Source: CAYLHF01 sp964383365
Lineage (GTDB): Bacteria > Bacteroidota > Rhodothermia > Rhodothermales > UBA10348
Assembly (NCBI GenBank): GCA_964383365.1
Contig: CAYLHF010000029.1
Location: 1 to 37,141, forward strand
DNA: 37,141 nucleotides
Direction: 5' to 3'
The position numbers and the translations under genes are program-made. This document shows positions 9,569-17,394 of this stretch, one piece after another. Positions within the stretch are counted from its first letter, which is position 1, and the number at the start of each line of letters is the position of its first letter. The notes under the pieces are model-generated. The model saw only the letters and a list, made by a program, of their open reading frames with translations, did not search any database and was not told the origin of the DNA.

Positions 9569-10753
9569 CTACTGCCGCAGATCCGGTGAACGGGCGATTA
9601 TGGCATCGTAGAGCATGAGGGGACTACCGCTACTGCGGAAAAGAAAACTCACACTTCCGTTGTCGAGTGTCACGACGAGTTTGTTATTCCGCTCCGTACC
9701 TGCATAGCGAATACGATCCAGTGGAATAGCGACTACCTTTTCCCCCCGGATCAACAGGTGATCATGGTTAAAGCACACCGTGGCGTCTGTCTCGGTAAAC
9801 GATTCGCTACGTTCACGATGTCCGGGAAGACACATCGTTCCAGATACATCCGCAGTCAATTCGAAAGTCAGACCCGTGTCGAGATCCTGAATAAATCCGG
9901 TCCTGATCCGCTCGTAGCATTCTCCGGTTGTGAACAGAGATCCGTCTGCATTGTCCCGGATACGACTATCGGCGAGCATTGTCCAGTCAATACCGCCGGA
10001 TCGACTCATAATGCGAGATCCATCTTTCGTGAGAAGCGCATCCAGGACGCCCGATTTTGGATCGCGATACAGCAGTTTGCCTATTCCCTCAGCGGGGCGG
10101 TAGGCTCGTTTGGGCTGGATTTCTTTCGATACGATGTTTTCGTCAATCGCGATGGGGTTCTGGAGCCGTTCAAGAGCAACTTCGACAGGTGTAGATCGGT
10201 CGACCGCTACGGGTGGAAGAATCTCCAGCTGAATATTGGCACGGCGTGGATAACGGGCCCATCTGGGCCATCCCACGTACGATCCGTGTGTGATCACCGG
10301 ATATACGGGGACACCGGCACGCGAGAATAACTTCGCGGTGGACGTGATCCACGAGGCGGGCTTGCCATCCCATCGTCTTCCTCCCTCTGGATAGACGACG
10401 ACCGCCTTACCGCGATCCAGAAATTTGTAGATGCCTCGAATCAGGTTAGGTTCGGGTACGTGCTTTCTGGTACCCATAATATCCAGTTTCCTGAAAAGGG
10501 GAGCCAGAGGATGAGACGCCAGGTATTCCATGGTCATGACTCCAGCGGTCGAATCATGGATCGACCGAAACGCGTTGAGCATGAACGCATCGTAATTGTT
10601 GGAGTGATTACCATAAAGAAAACACGGTCCTTCGGGCATTACGCTTCCCGGAGCCAGCGATAAGTGCCAGAAATGCTTCGAGAATGAGACGACGGAATAG
10701 CGAAACGACAGGGCTATTGCGGTACGGATCAGGTAGTGCTGCTGCGTCGTCAT
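9569..10753 (-). CDS. PlsC-like lysophospholipid acyltransferase family protein with C-terminal extension
   Basis: This 394-residue protein has an acyltransferase domain in residues about 35-200. The catalytic NHSNNYD motif (His50, Asp55) is the HX4D box of glycerolipid acyltransferases. The later PEGGRRWDG segment (Glu123, Arg126) stands for the EGTR-type phosphate-binding box. Such enzymes acylate lysophospholipids or related glycerol lipids at the inner face of the membrane. About 190 residues beyond the domain have a beta-rich, unfamiliar sequence with no motif I recognise; they could be a lipid-binding or regulatory module. The gene is divergent from the HU gene. Exact substrate unknown. 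Confidence 0.75.
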   Translation of the reverse strand: MTTQQHYLIRTAIALSFRYSVVSFSKHFWHLSLAPGSVMPEGPCFLYGNHSNNYDAFMLNAFRSIHDSTAGVMTMEYLASHPLAPLFRKLDIMGTRKHVPEPNLIRGIYKFLDRGKAVVVYPEGGRRWDGKPASWITSTAKLFSRAGVPVYPVITHGSYVGWPRWARYPRRANIQLEILPPVAVDRSTPVEVALERLQNPIAIDENIVSKEIQPKRAYRPAEGIGKLLYRDPKSGVLDALLTKDGSRIMSRSGGIDWTMLADSRIRDNADGSLFTTGECYERIRTGFIQDLDTGLTFELTADVSGTMCLPGHRERSESFTETDATVCFNHDHLLIRGEKVVAIPLDRIRYAGTERNNKLVVTLDNGSVSFLFRSSGSPLMLYDAIIARSPDLRQ

Positions 10754-10827
10754 GAGGGGCTATGGGGGCGAATCCTCATTATCGGGGTTCGCTGCGGGTC
10801 CTGTTGCTGTTGAGTGTTTGCGTCTCT

Positions 10828-10843
10828 TAACTTCCGTAAGTTA
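10828..10843. promoter_or_regulatory. 16-bp perfect palindrome upstream of the HU gene
   Basis: TAACTT and AAGTTA form perfect 6-base arms around a 4-base centre (CCGT). A TTGACA sequence follows directly at 10844-10849 and would serve as a -35 box for the HU gene. I see no good -10 at 17 bases, so the promoter itself is uncertain. The site could be an operator for this divergent region. Confidence 0.4.
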
Positions 10844-10883
10844 TTGACAGCCAACAATATACGTTCATTTTCCGGAGACGATC

Positions 10884-11177
10884 GTGACAAAGGCAGACAT
10901 TATTGAACGAATTTCTTCCGGTACGGGATTGACCAAACTGGAAACAGAAGCGGTGGTGAATGGATTCGTGAGCATCGTGAAAGGCTCCCTGTTGGAGGGA
11001 GAACGCGTCGACCTCAGAGGATTCGGTTCCTTTACGGTACAGCACCGGGCGGCCCGTACGGCTCGTAATCCAAGAACCAATCAACCCGTTCCCGTCGCAG
11101 CTTCCTACGTACCGATGTTTAAGCCATCGAAGGAGTTCAGAAAAGACGTCGACACGCAGATGTCATCACGGTCCTGA
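10884..11177 (+). CDS. HU/IHF-family DNA-binding protein
   Basis: This is a 97-residue histone-like protein of the HU/IHF family. The N-terminal dimerising helices (TKADIIERI) lead to the conserved GFGSF turn at about residues 48-52. The DNA-intercalating beta-arm follows, with the family signature RTARNPRTNQ-PV containing the tip proline, then the FKPSKEFR end. It binds and bends DNA as a dimer and compacts the nucleoid. The start is GTG at 10884, with GGAG at 10873-10876. It is divergent from the acyltransferase gene; its own intergenic region holds the palindrome at 10828-10843. Whether it is HU or an IHF-like homologue cannot be separated by eye. Confidence 0.95.
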   Translation: MTKADIIERISSGTGLTKLETEAVVNGFVSIVKGSLLEGERVDLRGFGSFTVQHRAARTARNPRTNQPVPVAASYVPMFKPSKEFRKDVDTQMSSRS

Positions 11178-11258
11178 TGCGTGGCCCGGATTCGGCAGTA
11201 CTCCATCATAATTTCGGGAAATGGTATCCTCCGCGAGAGAATCCATCGCATCGGTTCG

Positions 11259-11267
11259 TGGTATAAT
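11259..11267 (+). promoter_or_regulatory. Extended -10 promoter element for the zinc-ribbon gene
   Basis: TG, one base, then a perfect TATAAT (11262-11267) is an extended -10 box. It needs no strong -35, and none is present at the usual spacing. Transcription would start near 11274 and give a leader of about 58 bases that includes the palindrome at 11291-11314. Confidence 0.5.
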
Positions 11268-11290
11268 GTTCGAAGCATTATCCTAACCCG

Positions 11291-11314
11291 GATATGGACG
11301 GACCCGTCCATATC
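11291..11314. promoter_or_regulatory. 24-bp near-perfect palindrome in the zinc-ribbon gene leader
   Basis: Arms GATATGGACGG and CCGTCCATATC are perfectly complementary over 11 base pairs with a 2-base centre. The element lies 17 bases before the ATG at 11332 and downstream of the TATAAT box. No T-run follows, so it is not an ordinary intrinsic terminator. It could be an operator for a dimeric repressor or an RNA hairpin near the start codon. Confidence 0.55.
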
Positions 11315-11331
11315 GACAGGCATGACAACTC

Positions 11332-12471
11332 ATGAAGACGTGTACTGAATGTGGAGCGCGAATCGAATCCGGCGCTACCGCCTGTAATCTGTGCGGGACG
11401 CCCGTAGACGAAATTTCCCGGGAATCCGTCTCGGACGTCGGACGGCATACGCCCGTTGAGAGTGTCGAATCAAACTCAGGCCAGGAGCTACCGACGCAAG
11501 AACCGGCATCGGCGGCAGGTAATCTGTTTTGCAACCAGTGCGGTCACGGTAATCCGTCGGGATCGAAGTTTTGTTCGAAGTGCGGGAGTGCTCTTCAGCA
11601 TTTGGACGCTACAGAGAATACAGCGCGCGATTTGAAAGCGAATGTGACGAATACCGGAGAAGTCGCGTCGAACCCAGGCATACCTGCTACCGTGATAAGT
11701 CCGACTGCAGACGAAAATCCGGTAGGTGAGAACGATGCGCAGACCGGTTCTTCCATCGTAGGGCGCCAGATCACCATCATCGTAGGCGCGGGCGTATTGA
11801 TCGTGTTGGCACTCTACATGATCAACAGTCTTTCAGAATCCGATACGCAGACACCGGGTCCGGCTGATACACAGATTTCCGCACCCGTGTCGGGTCCCCT
11901 CACCGGGCCGTTTGCAGAGAAGGCGGACTCCCTCGTGTCGGCCGTAGAATCCTCGACCGGTGAGGACAAGATCCAGAAGCAGTCCGAGCTGCTCGATCTC
12001 TACCAATCGGCTACACGACTCGACCTGGCGGCCGGGATAGCAGAAGAGATTGCGATCATCAGAAACACGGAAAGCGCGTGGATATTCGCAGGTAACCTGT
12101 ATTTCGATTGGATGGACCGGCAAGGACAGGCTGACGTTAAATCTGCTTTCGCCCAGAAGGCTATAGCCGCCTATGGAAAAGCACTGGCAATCAATCCTGA
12201 CAACCTGGACGTCCGTACGGATATGGGCATAGCATATATGTACGACCCGACGCGACCGATGATGGCGATTCAGGAGACCATGAAAGTGTTGGCCATCGAC
12301 TCATTACATGTCCAGGCCAATTTCAACCGCGGAATTATGCTCAGACAGATTAATCGGATCGATCAGGCGATTGCTCAATTCGAGAAAGTGAAGCGGATTG
12401 TAGGGGATCCAAATAATCCTGTCTACCAGCGAGCACAGGCAGCCATCAAGAGTATCTCGAGCGGCTCATAA
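11332..12471 (+). CDS. Zinc-ribbon, single-pass membrane, TPR-like repeat protein
   Basis: This 379-residue protein starts with two zinc-ribbon modules. The first uses Cys4, Cys7, Cys18 and Cys21; the second Cys67, Cys70, Cys81 and Cys84, with the typical CNQCG and CSKCG knuckles. A flexible Ser/Thr-rich linker leads to one membrane segment at about residues 147-164. The rest, about 190-379, is helical, and its last 130 residues look like tetratricopeptide repeats (KALAINPDNLDVRTDMG, then SLHVQANFNRGIML). The layout suggests cytoplasmic zinc ribbons and an outward repeat scaffold that binds other proteins. The partner is unknown. The leader carries an extended -10 box and a strong palindrome. 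The TPM-domain gene follows 54 bases later on the same strand. Confidence 0.75.
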   Translation: MKTCTECGARIESGATACNLCGTPVDEISRESVSDVGRHTPVESVESNSGQELPTQEPASAAGNLFCNQCGHGNPSGSKFCSKCGSALQHLDATENTARDLKANVTNTGEVASNPGIPATVISPTADENPVGENDAQTGSSIVGRQITIIVGAGVLIVLALYMINSLSESDTQTPGPADTQISAPVSGPLTGPFAEKADSLVSAVESSTGEDKIQKQSELLDLYQSATRLDLAAGIAEEIAIIRNTESAWIFAGNLYFDWMDRQGQADVKSAFAQKAIAAYGKALAINPDNLDVRTDMGIAYMYDPTRPMMAIQETMKVLAIDSLHVQANFNRGIMLRQINRIDQAIAQFEKVKRIVGDPNNPVYQRAQAAIKSISSGS

Positions 12472-12525
12472 TCCTGGAAATCGTTTGAGTATATTGACGC
12501 TAATCGATCATACGTAACAGCATTC

Positions 12526-13179
12526 ATGGATCCGATATTCACGAAAGAGGAACAGGACGCTCTGAGCGCCGCCGTCGCTTCTGCCGAAAAAAAGACGTCA
12601 GGAGAAATTGTGCCGTTTGTTGTCCGACGATCTGCGCCGCACCGGGCAGCGTATTACCGAGGCATTACCTGGGCCGTCTTCGCCATGATGCTTGTCATTC
12701 TGTTGTTGTCCCAGTTCTATGCCGGGTGGGATCTGGGATGGGTATTTACTCCCGCGGGAACGATCGGGAGCCTTGTCTCCGTTGCCGTGTTGGCGGCGCT
12801 CGCCGTTCGATTCATCCCGCCCGTGGGACGATGGTGCACGGGCACAGGCGCGCTGACGGAGGCGGTGGCCTCTCGTTCAACGCAGGCATTCCTCGATGAA
12901 GAAGTCTTTCTAACGAGAGAGCGAACCGGAATACTGATTTTCGTCTCGCTCTTCGAACGCCGTGTTCACGTGATCGGAGACAGCGGAATCAATTCGAAGG
13001 TTCGTGCCGAGGACTGGGGAGACGTCGTGGCAGATATTCTCGAAGGCATTAAGGAGAATAAGATGTCGGAAGGGCTTATACTGGCTATAGAACGCTGTGG
13101 ACGTCTCCTGGAGTCGCACGGCGTAGAAATCCGGGATGACGACTCGAATGAACTTTCGGATGGAGTCAGGACCGGATAG
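12526..13179 (+). CDS. TPM-domain (DUF477) membrane protein
   Basis: This 217-residue protein begins with the TPM-fold opening: FTKEEQDALSAAVASAEKKT, then GEIVPFVVRRS. The domain is interrupted by two membrane segments at about residues 48-63 and 80-95, and resumes with STQAFLDEEVFLTRERTGILIFVS and the RRVHVIGDSG motif characteristic of the family. Relatives with this split architecture are small inner-membrane proteins of unknown role; some TPM domains have been linked to photosystem repair or acid phosphatase activity, which need not apply here. It converges on the sufT gene with 20 bases between the stops. The ATG at 12526 has no clear Shine-Dalgarno sequence. Confidence 0.75.
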   Translation: MDPIFTKEEQDALSAAVASAEKKTSGEIVPFVVRRSAPHRAAYYRGITWAVFAMMLVILLLSQFYAGWDLGWVFTPAGTIGSLVSVAVLAALAVRFIPPVGRWCTGTGALTEAVASRSTQAFLDEEVFLTRERTGILIFVSLFERRVHVIGDSGINSKVRAEDWGDVVADILEGIKENKMSEGLILAIERCGRLLESHGVEIRDDDSNELSDGVRTG

Positions 13180-13199
13180 CCCGGTTCGTTCTGGAGCCG

Positions 13200-13535
13200 C
13201 TAGAGAAAACCCAACTCCAATTTGGCCACATCTGACATCATGTTCGGATGAAACGGTGGATCGAACGTGAGTTCGACTCGGGCATCCAGAACTCCATCCA
13301 AATCCCGGACTCGTTTCTCGACCTGACCGGGCAGGAATCCGGCCGCTGGGCAGTTCGGTGTTGTGAGCGTCATCGATATCAGGACCGTCGTGTCGGGATT
13401 GACCGTCACACCGTATATCAACCCCAGGTCGTATACGTTAACCGGAATCTCCGGATCGTAAACCGTTTTGATTTCTTCGATGATCCTGCGTTCGAGGTCA
13501 TCGCCTTCCGCTATGTTTGATTCTTCCGGTATCAT
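13200..13535 (-). CDS. sufT: SufT-type MIP18/DUF59 Fe-S assembly protein
   Basis: This 111-residue protein is a DUF59 (MIP18) family member. It has the DPEIPVNVYDLGLIY opening, the MTLTTPNCPA segment with the conserved Cys62, and an FDPPF...MMSDVAKLELGFL end, which is the usual closing signature of the group found in suf operons. SufT helps mature Fe-S proteins, mostly under high demand for clusters. It is the last gene of the operon: its ATG overlaps the sufE stop by four bases (ATGA), a strong sign of translational coupling. No clear terminator is seen before the converging TPM gene. Confidence 0.9.
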   Translation of the reverse strand: MIPEESNIAEGDDLERRIIEEIKTVYDPEIPVNVYDLGLIYGVTVNPDTTVLISMTLTTPNCPAAGFLPGQVEKRVRDLDGVLDARVELTFDPPFHPNMMSDVAKLELGFL

Positions 13536-13972
13536 TCAACTTTTGTAATTCCAGCGAGTCCGACTGCGTACAGTTTGATCTGCCTGATCATGGCATCGAG
13601 TCCGTTCTTGCGGGTCGGAGAGAGGTGTTCTTTCATCCCGATCTGATCAAGAAAAGAAAGGTCCGCCCTGGCGACGTCTTTAGGGAGCTGATTGTTCAGG
13701 ACCCGAATCAACAGCGCAATCAAGCCTTTCGTGATCATGGCATCTGAATCGGCGGATAATCGAATACACCCCTCCGACTGACCAACATGAAGCCAGACTT
13801 GAGACTGGCACCCCTTGATGCGATACGCATCGGTACGATACGTGGGGTCAATCGCAGGGAGAGACCGACCCATATCAATCAGGTGCTCGTATCGCATCAT
13901 CCAGTCGTCGAAGAGGGAAAACTCTTCGACGACCTGCCGGGCCTCATTTGCGATGGATTTTTCGCCACTCAT
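13532..13972 (-). CDS. sufE: SufE cysteine desulfurase activator
   Basis: SufE accepts persulfide sulfur from SufS and passes it on to the SufBCD scaffold. The protein has 146 residues from the ATG at 13972. The catalytic cysteine is Cys55 in KGCQSQVW, the classic SufE motif, and the helix-rich opening (EEFSLFDDWMMRYEHLIDMG) fits the family. A longer reading from a GTG at 13984 exists, but the ATG at 13972 shares its A with the last base of the sufS stop (TGATG), which favours coupling and the shorter start. Its stop overlaps the sufT start by four bases. Confidence 0.95.
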   Translation of the reverse strand: MSGEKSIANEARQVVEEFSLFDDWMMRYEHLIDMGRSLPAIDPTYRTDAYRIKGCQSQVWLHVGQSEGCIRLSADSDAMITKGLIALLIRVLNNQLPKDVARADLSFLDQIGMKEHLSPTRKNGLDAMIRQIKLYAVGLAGITKVE

Positions 13973-15252
13973 CAATTCTGACACAGCAGTCGCCTTGCCT
14001 TGTTCAACGCTGAAGCAAGCCGGTCTACCTCCTCCCGCGTATTGTAAAAGGAAAATGAGGCCCGTATGGTACCAGGAATCGAGAATCGATCCATCAGCGG
14101 CTGGGTGCAGTGATGTCCCGTGCGCACTGCGATTCCGAGTCTGTCCAGTATCGTCCCTACATCGTACGGATGAGCATCACAAAGCAGAAATGAAATCACA
14201 CTGACCCGGTCAGGAGCCGTTCCGATCAGACGTATCCCTTCGATTTCAGCGAGTCTCGTCAGTGCATAATCGAGCAGATCTTTTTCCTGATATTCGATCA
14301 TTTCGTACCCGACCCGGTCGATGTAATTGATCGCAGCCGCCAGACCGACTACGCCGGCTATATTCGGTGTTCCTGCTTCAAATCGGTGGGGAATATCATT
14401 GAACGTCGTTTTTTCAAACGACACAGATTCAATCATGTCTCCACCGCCCTGCCATGGAGGCATTGCGTCCAGGAGGTTCCGTTTTCCGTAGAGAACCCCG
14501 ACGCCCGTGGGGCCATACATTTTGTGACCCGAAAAGCAATAAAAATCACAATCCAGGACACCCACGTCCACACGCTGGTGAGGGACGGCCTGTGCACCAT
14601 CAATCAAAACGGGGATACCCAGACCATGGGCATCGGCAATGAGACGCTTCACCGGATTTACCGTACCCAGCGTATTGGAGATGTGCGTAATGGCCAGGAT
14701 GCGGGTTTTCTCGTTCAGGAGTCGCTGAAATTCCTCGTATTCAAGTGTGCCGTTGTCATCTACCGGGATGACCTTCAGGCGGGCACCGGTTTGCTCACAC
14801 ACAAGTTGCCACGGTACGATGTTGGAGTGATGCTCCATGGCAGAAATCAGGACCTCGTCGCCAGAGCGCAGCGTGGGTCTCAGATACGACTGCGCAACCA
14901 GGTTGATGCTCTCGGTCGTTCCGCGGGTGAACACGATCTGTGAAGGGGTATCGGAACCGATAAAGCCGGCGACGGACCTCCGTGTGTTCTCGTACGCCTC
15001 TGTTGCGGTCTGACTGAGCGAGTGGACGCCACGATGAACATTCGCATTCTCGTCCCGATAGAACGTCGAGATACGATCAATGACGTATTGGGGCTTCTGA
15101 GACGTGGCGGCATTGTCGAGGTAGACCAGTGGGTTCTCGTCCGCCGATGCTTGGAGAATCGGGAAATCTTTTCGAAGTGACTCGATGCGTGCTCCGAGAT
15201 CGAATTCGTCCTGTCCGCGACGGACCGTGCTATGTTGATTGACGTGCTTCAT
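13972..15252 (-). CDS. sufS: SufS cysteine desulfurase
   Basis: This 426-residue, PLP-dependent, class V aminotransferase-fold enzyme removes sulfur from cysteine to give alanine and a protein persulfide for Fe-S cluster assembly. The PLP-binding lysine is Lys244 in SGHKMYGPTG. The persulfide-forming cysteine is Cys382 in RTGHHCTQP, the group II (SufS/CsdA) context, as opposed to IscS. Other marks are YLDNAATSQKP near residue 44, HHSNIVPW at 141, and the aspartate in IDGAQAVPH. The gene starts 15 bases after the sufD stop and runs straight into sufE. Confidence 0.97.
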   Translation of the reverse strand: MKHVNQHSTVRRGQDEFDLGARIESLRKDFPILQASADENPLVYLDNAATSQKPQYVIDRISTFYRDENANVHRGVHSLSQTATEAYENTRRSVAGFIGSDTPSQIVFTRGTTESINLVAQSYLRPTLRSGDEVLISAMEHHSNIVPWQLVCEQTGARLKVIPVDDNGTLEYEEFQRLLNEKTRILAITHISNTLGTVNPVKRLIADAHGLGIPVLIDGAQAVPHQRVDVGVLDCDFYCFSGHKMYGPTGVGVLYGKRNLLDAMPPWQGGGDMIESVSFEKTTFNDIPHRFEAGTPNIAGVVGLAAAINYIDRVGYEMIEYQEKDLLDYALTRLAEIEGIRLIGTAPDRVSVISFLLCDAHPYDVGTILDRLGIAVRTGHHCTQPLMDRFSIPGTIRASFSFYNTREEVDRLASALNKARRLLCQN

Positions 15253-15267
15253 CTTGTCAATGTGTAC

Positions 15268-16578
15268 TCACGATGCAGACTGAGAGGCCAGCTTCTCTCG
15301 GATCCGTTCGATCAAACATGTTCGTACATGTTCAATACGCACCAGATCTACCACCTCAAGTGCATACGCTTCCAGTAAAAGCAGTCGGGCCTCATGGAGG
15401 GGTAGGCCCCTGGACTGGAGATAAAAAATAGCCTCATCGTCGAGTCGTCCCGTTGTTGCCCCGTGGCTGCATCGGACATCGTCGGCATATATTTCCAGTT
15501 CCGGCTTCGCGTACATATGCGTCGTAGGACTGAGTTGGATGCACCGGTTGGTCTGATATGCGTTGATCCGCTGAGAATCCTGCCGTACCAGCACTTTTCC
15601 GTTAAAGACGCCAGTGGCCCTATCGGCGAGGATGTACTTGAAGAGTTCATTCGAAATACAGTCCGGCTGGACATGATCGACCATGCTATGCGTGTCGATA
15701 TGCATGCTCTCATCAGCGATGACGATTCCATTCAGGTGAGTCTCACATCCGGTTCCATCCGGAACGAAATGGAGATCGGATCGGACCATCTTGCCGTTGA
15801 AGACGAAGTGATTTGTGGACAGATGACTGTCAGAATCCTGATGAGCGGCCAACGAATGAACCATCGAATGGGCACTCCCGCGATCATGAATGATTTCCAG
15901 TTCGACGCTGGCCTCGCGTCCGACAGAGATTTCGGTGACTGTATTTTCGAATAGGTCTGAACCGTATGTCGGTTCGTTCATAACCACGATCTGACTGCGT
16001 GACTGCTGATCGCAGACAATGACAAGTCGGTGGTTTCGAACCGATGTGCTCTCGGCGAAGACCCGGTCAATGATGTAGACGGGCTTATCCAGCTCAACAT
16101 TTTTGGGTATCCAAACGAATAGTCCTGAAGAGAGGATTGCTGCGTTGAGTGCAGGAAAAATACCCTCTTCCGGTTTTGCATACGCCGCAAGATGAGCCAG
16201 AATCAAGTCGCGGTGATTCTTCAGCGCTGTGGCCAGCGAGCAGATGACGACGCCCGTGTCGGCAGGGGGTAGAGACGAGGTCGTGGGATCGATGACCGAA
16301 TTATTAGTCACGACACGGTATCCCACATCGTCTGCTGGAAGATCTGTGGCGTTCAGAGAGGGATGTTCGCTCTCTCCGAGAAGTCCGAACACATCCGGTA
16401 ACCAATCGGTCACGGGCGTGTATTTCCACGCCTCCGTTTTTTTTCCGGGGAGGCCCAGACTGGATGCTGCGTCTGCCGCCCGCTTTTGTAGCGGAGCAAT
16501 TGCCGTAGCGTTTCCGTTGAACGTACTAATGGACGCGTCCCGTAGTCTGGCGATAAATTGTCCGGCAGAGCGTGTCAT
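15268..16578 (-). CDS. sufD: SufD Fe-S cluster assembly scaffold subunit
   Basis: SufD pairs with SufB and SufC to build and deliver Fe-S clusters. This 436-residue protein has the N-terminal helical region (KKTEAWKYTPVTDW) and then the long right-handed beta-helix. Its C-terminal segment (CSHGATTGRLDDEAIFYLQSRG) is typical of SufD/SufB. It lacks the extra features of SufB, and its place between sufC and sufS confirms the assignment. The ATG at 16578 overlaps the sufC stop by four bases (ATGA). Confidence 0.95.
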   Translation of the reverse strand: MTRSAGQFIARLRDASISTFNGNATAIAPLQKRAADAASSLGLPGKKTEAWKYTPVTDWLPDVFGLLGESEHPSLNATDLPADDVGYRVVTNNSVIDPTTSSLPPADTGVVICSLATALKNHRDLILAHLAAYAKPEEGIFPALNAAILSSGLFVWIPKNVELDKPVYIIDRVFAESTSVRNHRLVIVCDQQSRSQIVVMNEPTYGSDLFENTVTEISVGREASVELEIIHDRGSAHSMVHSLAAHQDSDSHLSTNHFVFNGKMVRSDLHFVPDGTGCETHLNGIVIADESMHIDTHSMVDHVQPDCISNELFKYILADRATGVFNGKVLVRQDSQRINAYQTNRCIQLSPTTHMYAKPELEIYADDVRCSHGATTGRLDDEAIFYLQSRGLPLHEARLLLLEAYALEVVDLVRIEHVRTCLIERIREKLASQSAS

Positions 16579-17345
16579 GATACAGACGAGTCTTCGAGTT
16601 CTTCCTTGATCCAGTCATAGCCCTGTTCTTCCAGTTTCAAGGCCAATTCACTGGTGCCTGATAGAACAAATCGACCATTCACAAGCACATGCACAAAATC
16701 GGGAACGATGTATTCAAGCAGGCGCTGATAGTGAGTAATGACGACGAATGACCGCTCGGGAGATCTGAGGCGATTGACTCCTTCCGACACGATCCGAAGG
16801 GCATCAATGTCGAGTCCGGAGTCGGTTTCGTCCAGAATGGCCAGTCTGGGTTCAAGCATGGCCAGTTGGAAGATTTCGTTTCTCTTTTTTTCGCCCCCCG
16901 AAAAGCCCTCGTTGACGGCTCGCTGCTTCAGACTTGGATCCAGATTTACGTATCCGGCCCGCTCTTTCATCATCTGCAGGAACGCGATCGCCGAAAGCTC
17001 CTCCTTGCCGCGGTGCTGTCTGACGGCATTTACAGCCTGTCGGAGAAAGTTTGACATACTTACACCCGGAAGCTCAACCGGATATTGAAAGGCCAGGAAG
17101 AGCCCTTCTCGGGCACGAACATCAGGGTCCATGTCCAGTAGGTCGTTGCCGAGAAAACGGACGTCTCCTCTCGTTACCTCATAGCCGTCTCGGCCCGAAA
17201 GGACCGAAGCCAACGTGCTTTTCCCGGAGCCATTCGGCCCCATGATGGCGTGTACTTCACCGGGACCGACCGACAGGTTGATTCCCTTAAGAATCTCTGT
17301 TCCGTCTTCTTCGATGACGGCATGTAAATCGTCTATTTGTAGCAT
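16575..17345 (-). CDS. sufC: SufC Fe-S assembly ATPase
   Basis: SufC is the ABC-type ATPase of the SufBCD complex; it is soluble and not a transporter subunit. The protein has 256 residues. Walker A is GPNGSGKST at 36-44, the ABC signature is FSGGEKKR at 148-155, and Walker B with the catalytic glutamate is LAILDETDSGLD at 168-179. The Q-loop region reads LAFQYPVELPGVS. All ATPase elements are intact. The gene starts 49 bases after the sufB stop and overlaps sufD by four bases. Confidence 0.98.
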   Translation of the reverse strand: MLQIDDLHAVIEEDGTEILKGINLSVGPGEVHAIMGPNGSGKSTLASVLSGRDGYEVTRGDVRFLGNDLLDMDPDVRAREGLFLAFQYPVELPGVSMSNFLRQAVNAVRQHRGKEELSAIAFLQMMKERAGYVNLDPSLKQRAVNEGFSGGEKKRNEIFQLAMLEPRLAILDETDSGLDIDALRIVSEGVNRLRSPERSFVVITHYQRLLEYIVPDFVHVLVNGRFVLSGTSELALKLEEQGYDWIKEELEDSSVS

Positions 17346-17394
17346 CTGTCTTCCGTGTGATCTCTAAATCCACTGAACGACCGCCGATTGCGAT

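Noticed and set aside
14386..14943. 185-residue plus-strand frame inside sufS
   Set aside because: Antisense shadow; sufS is intact with both active-site residues.
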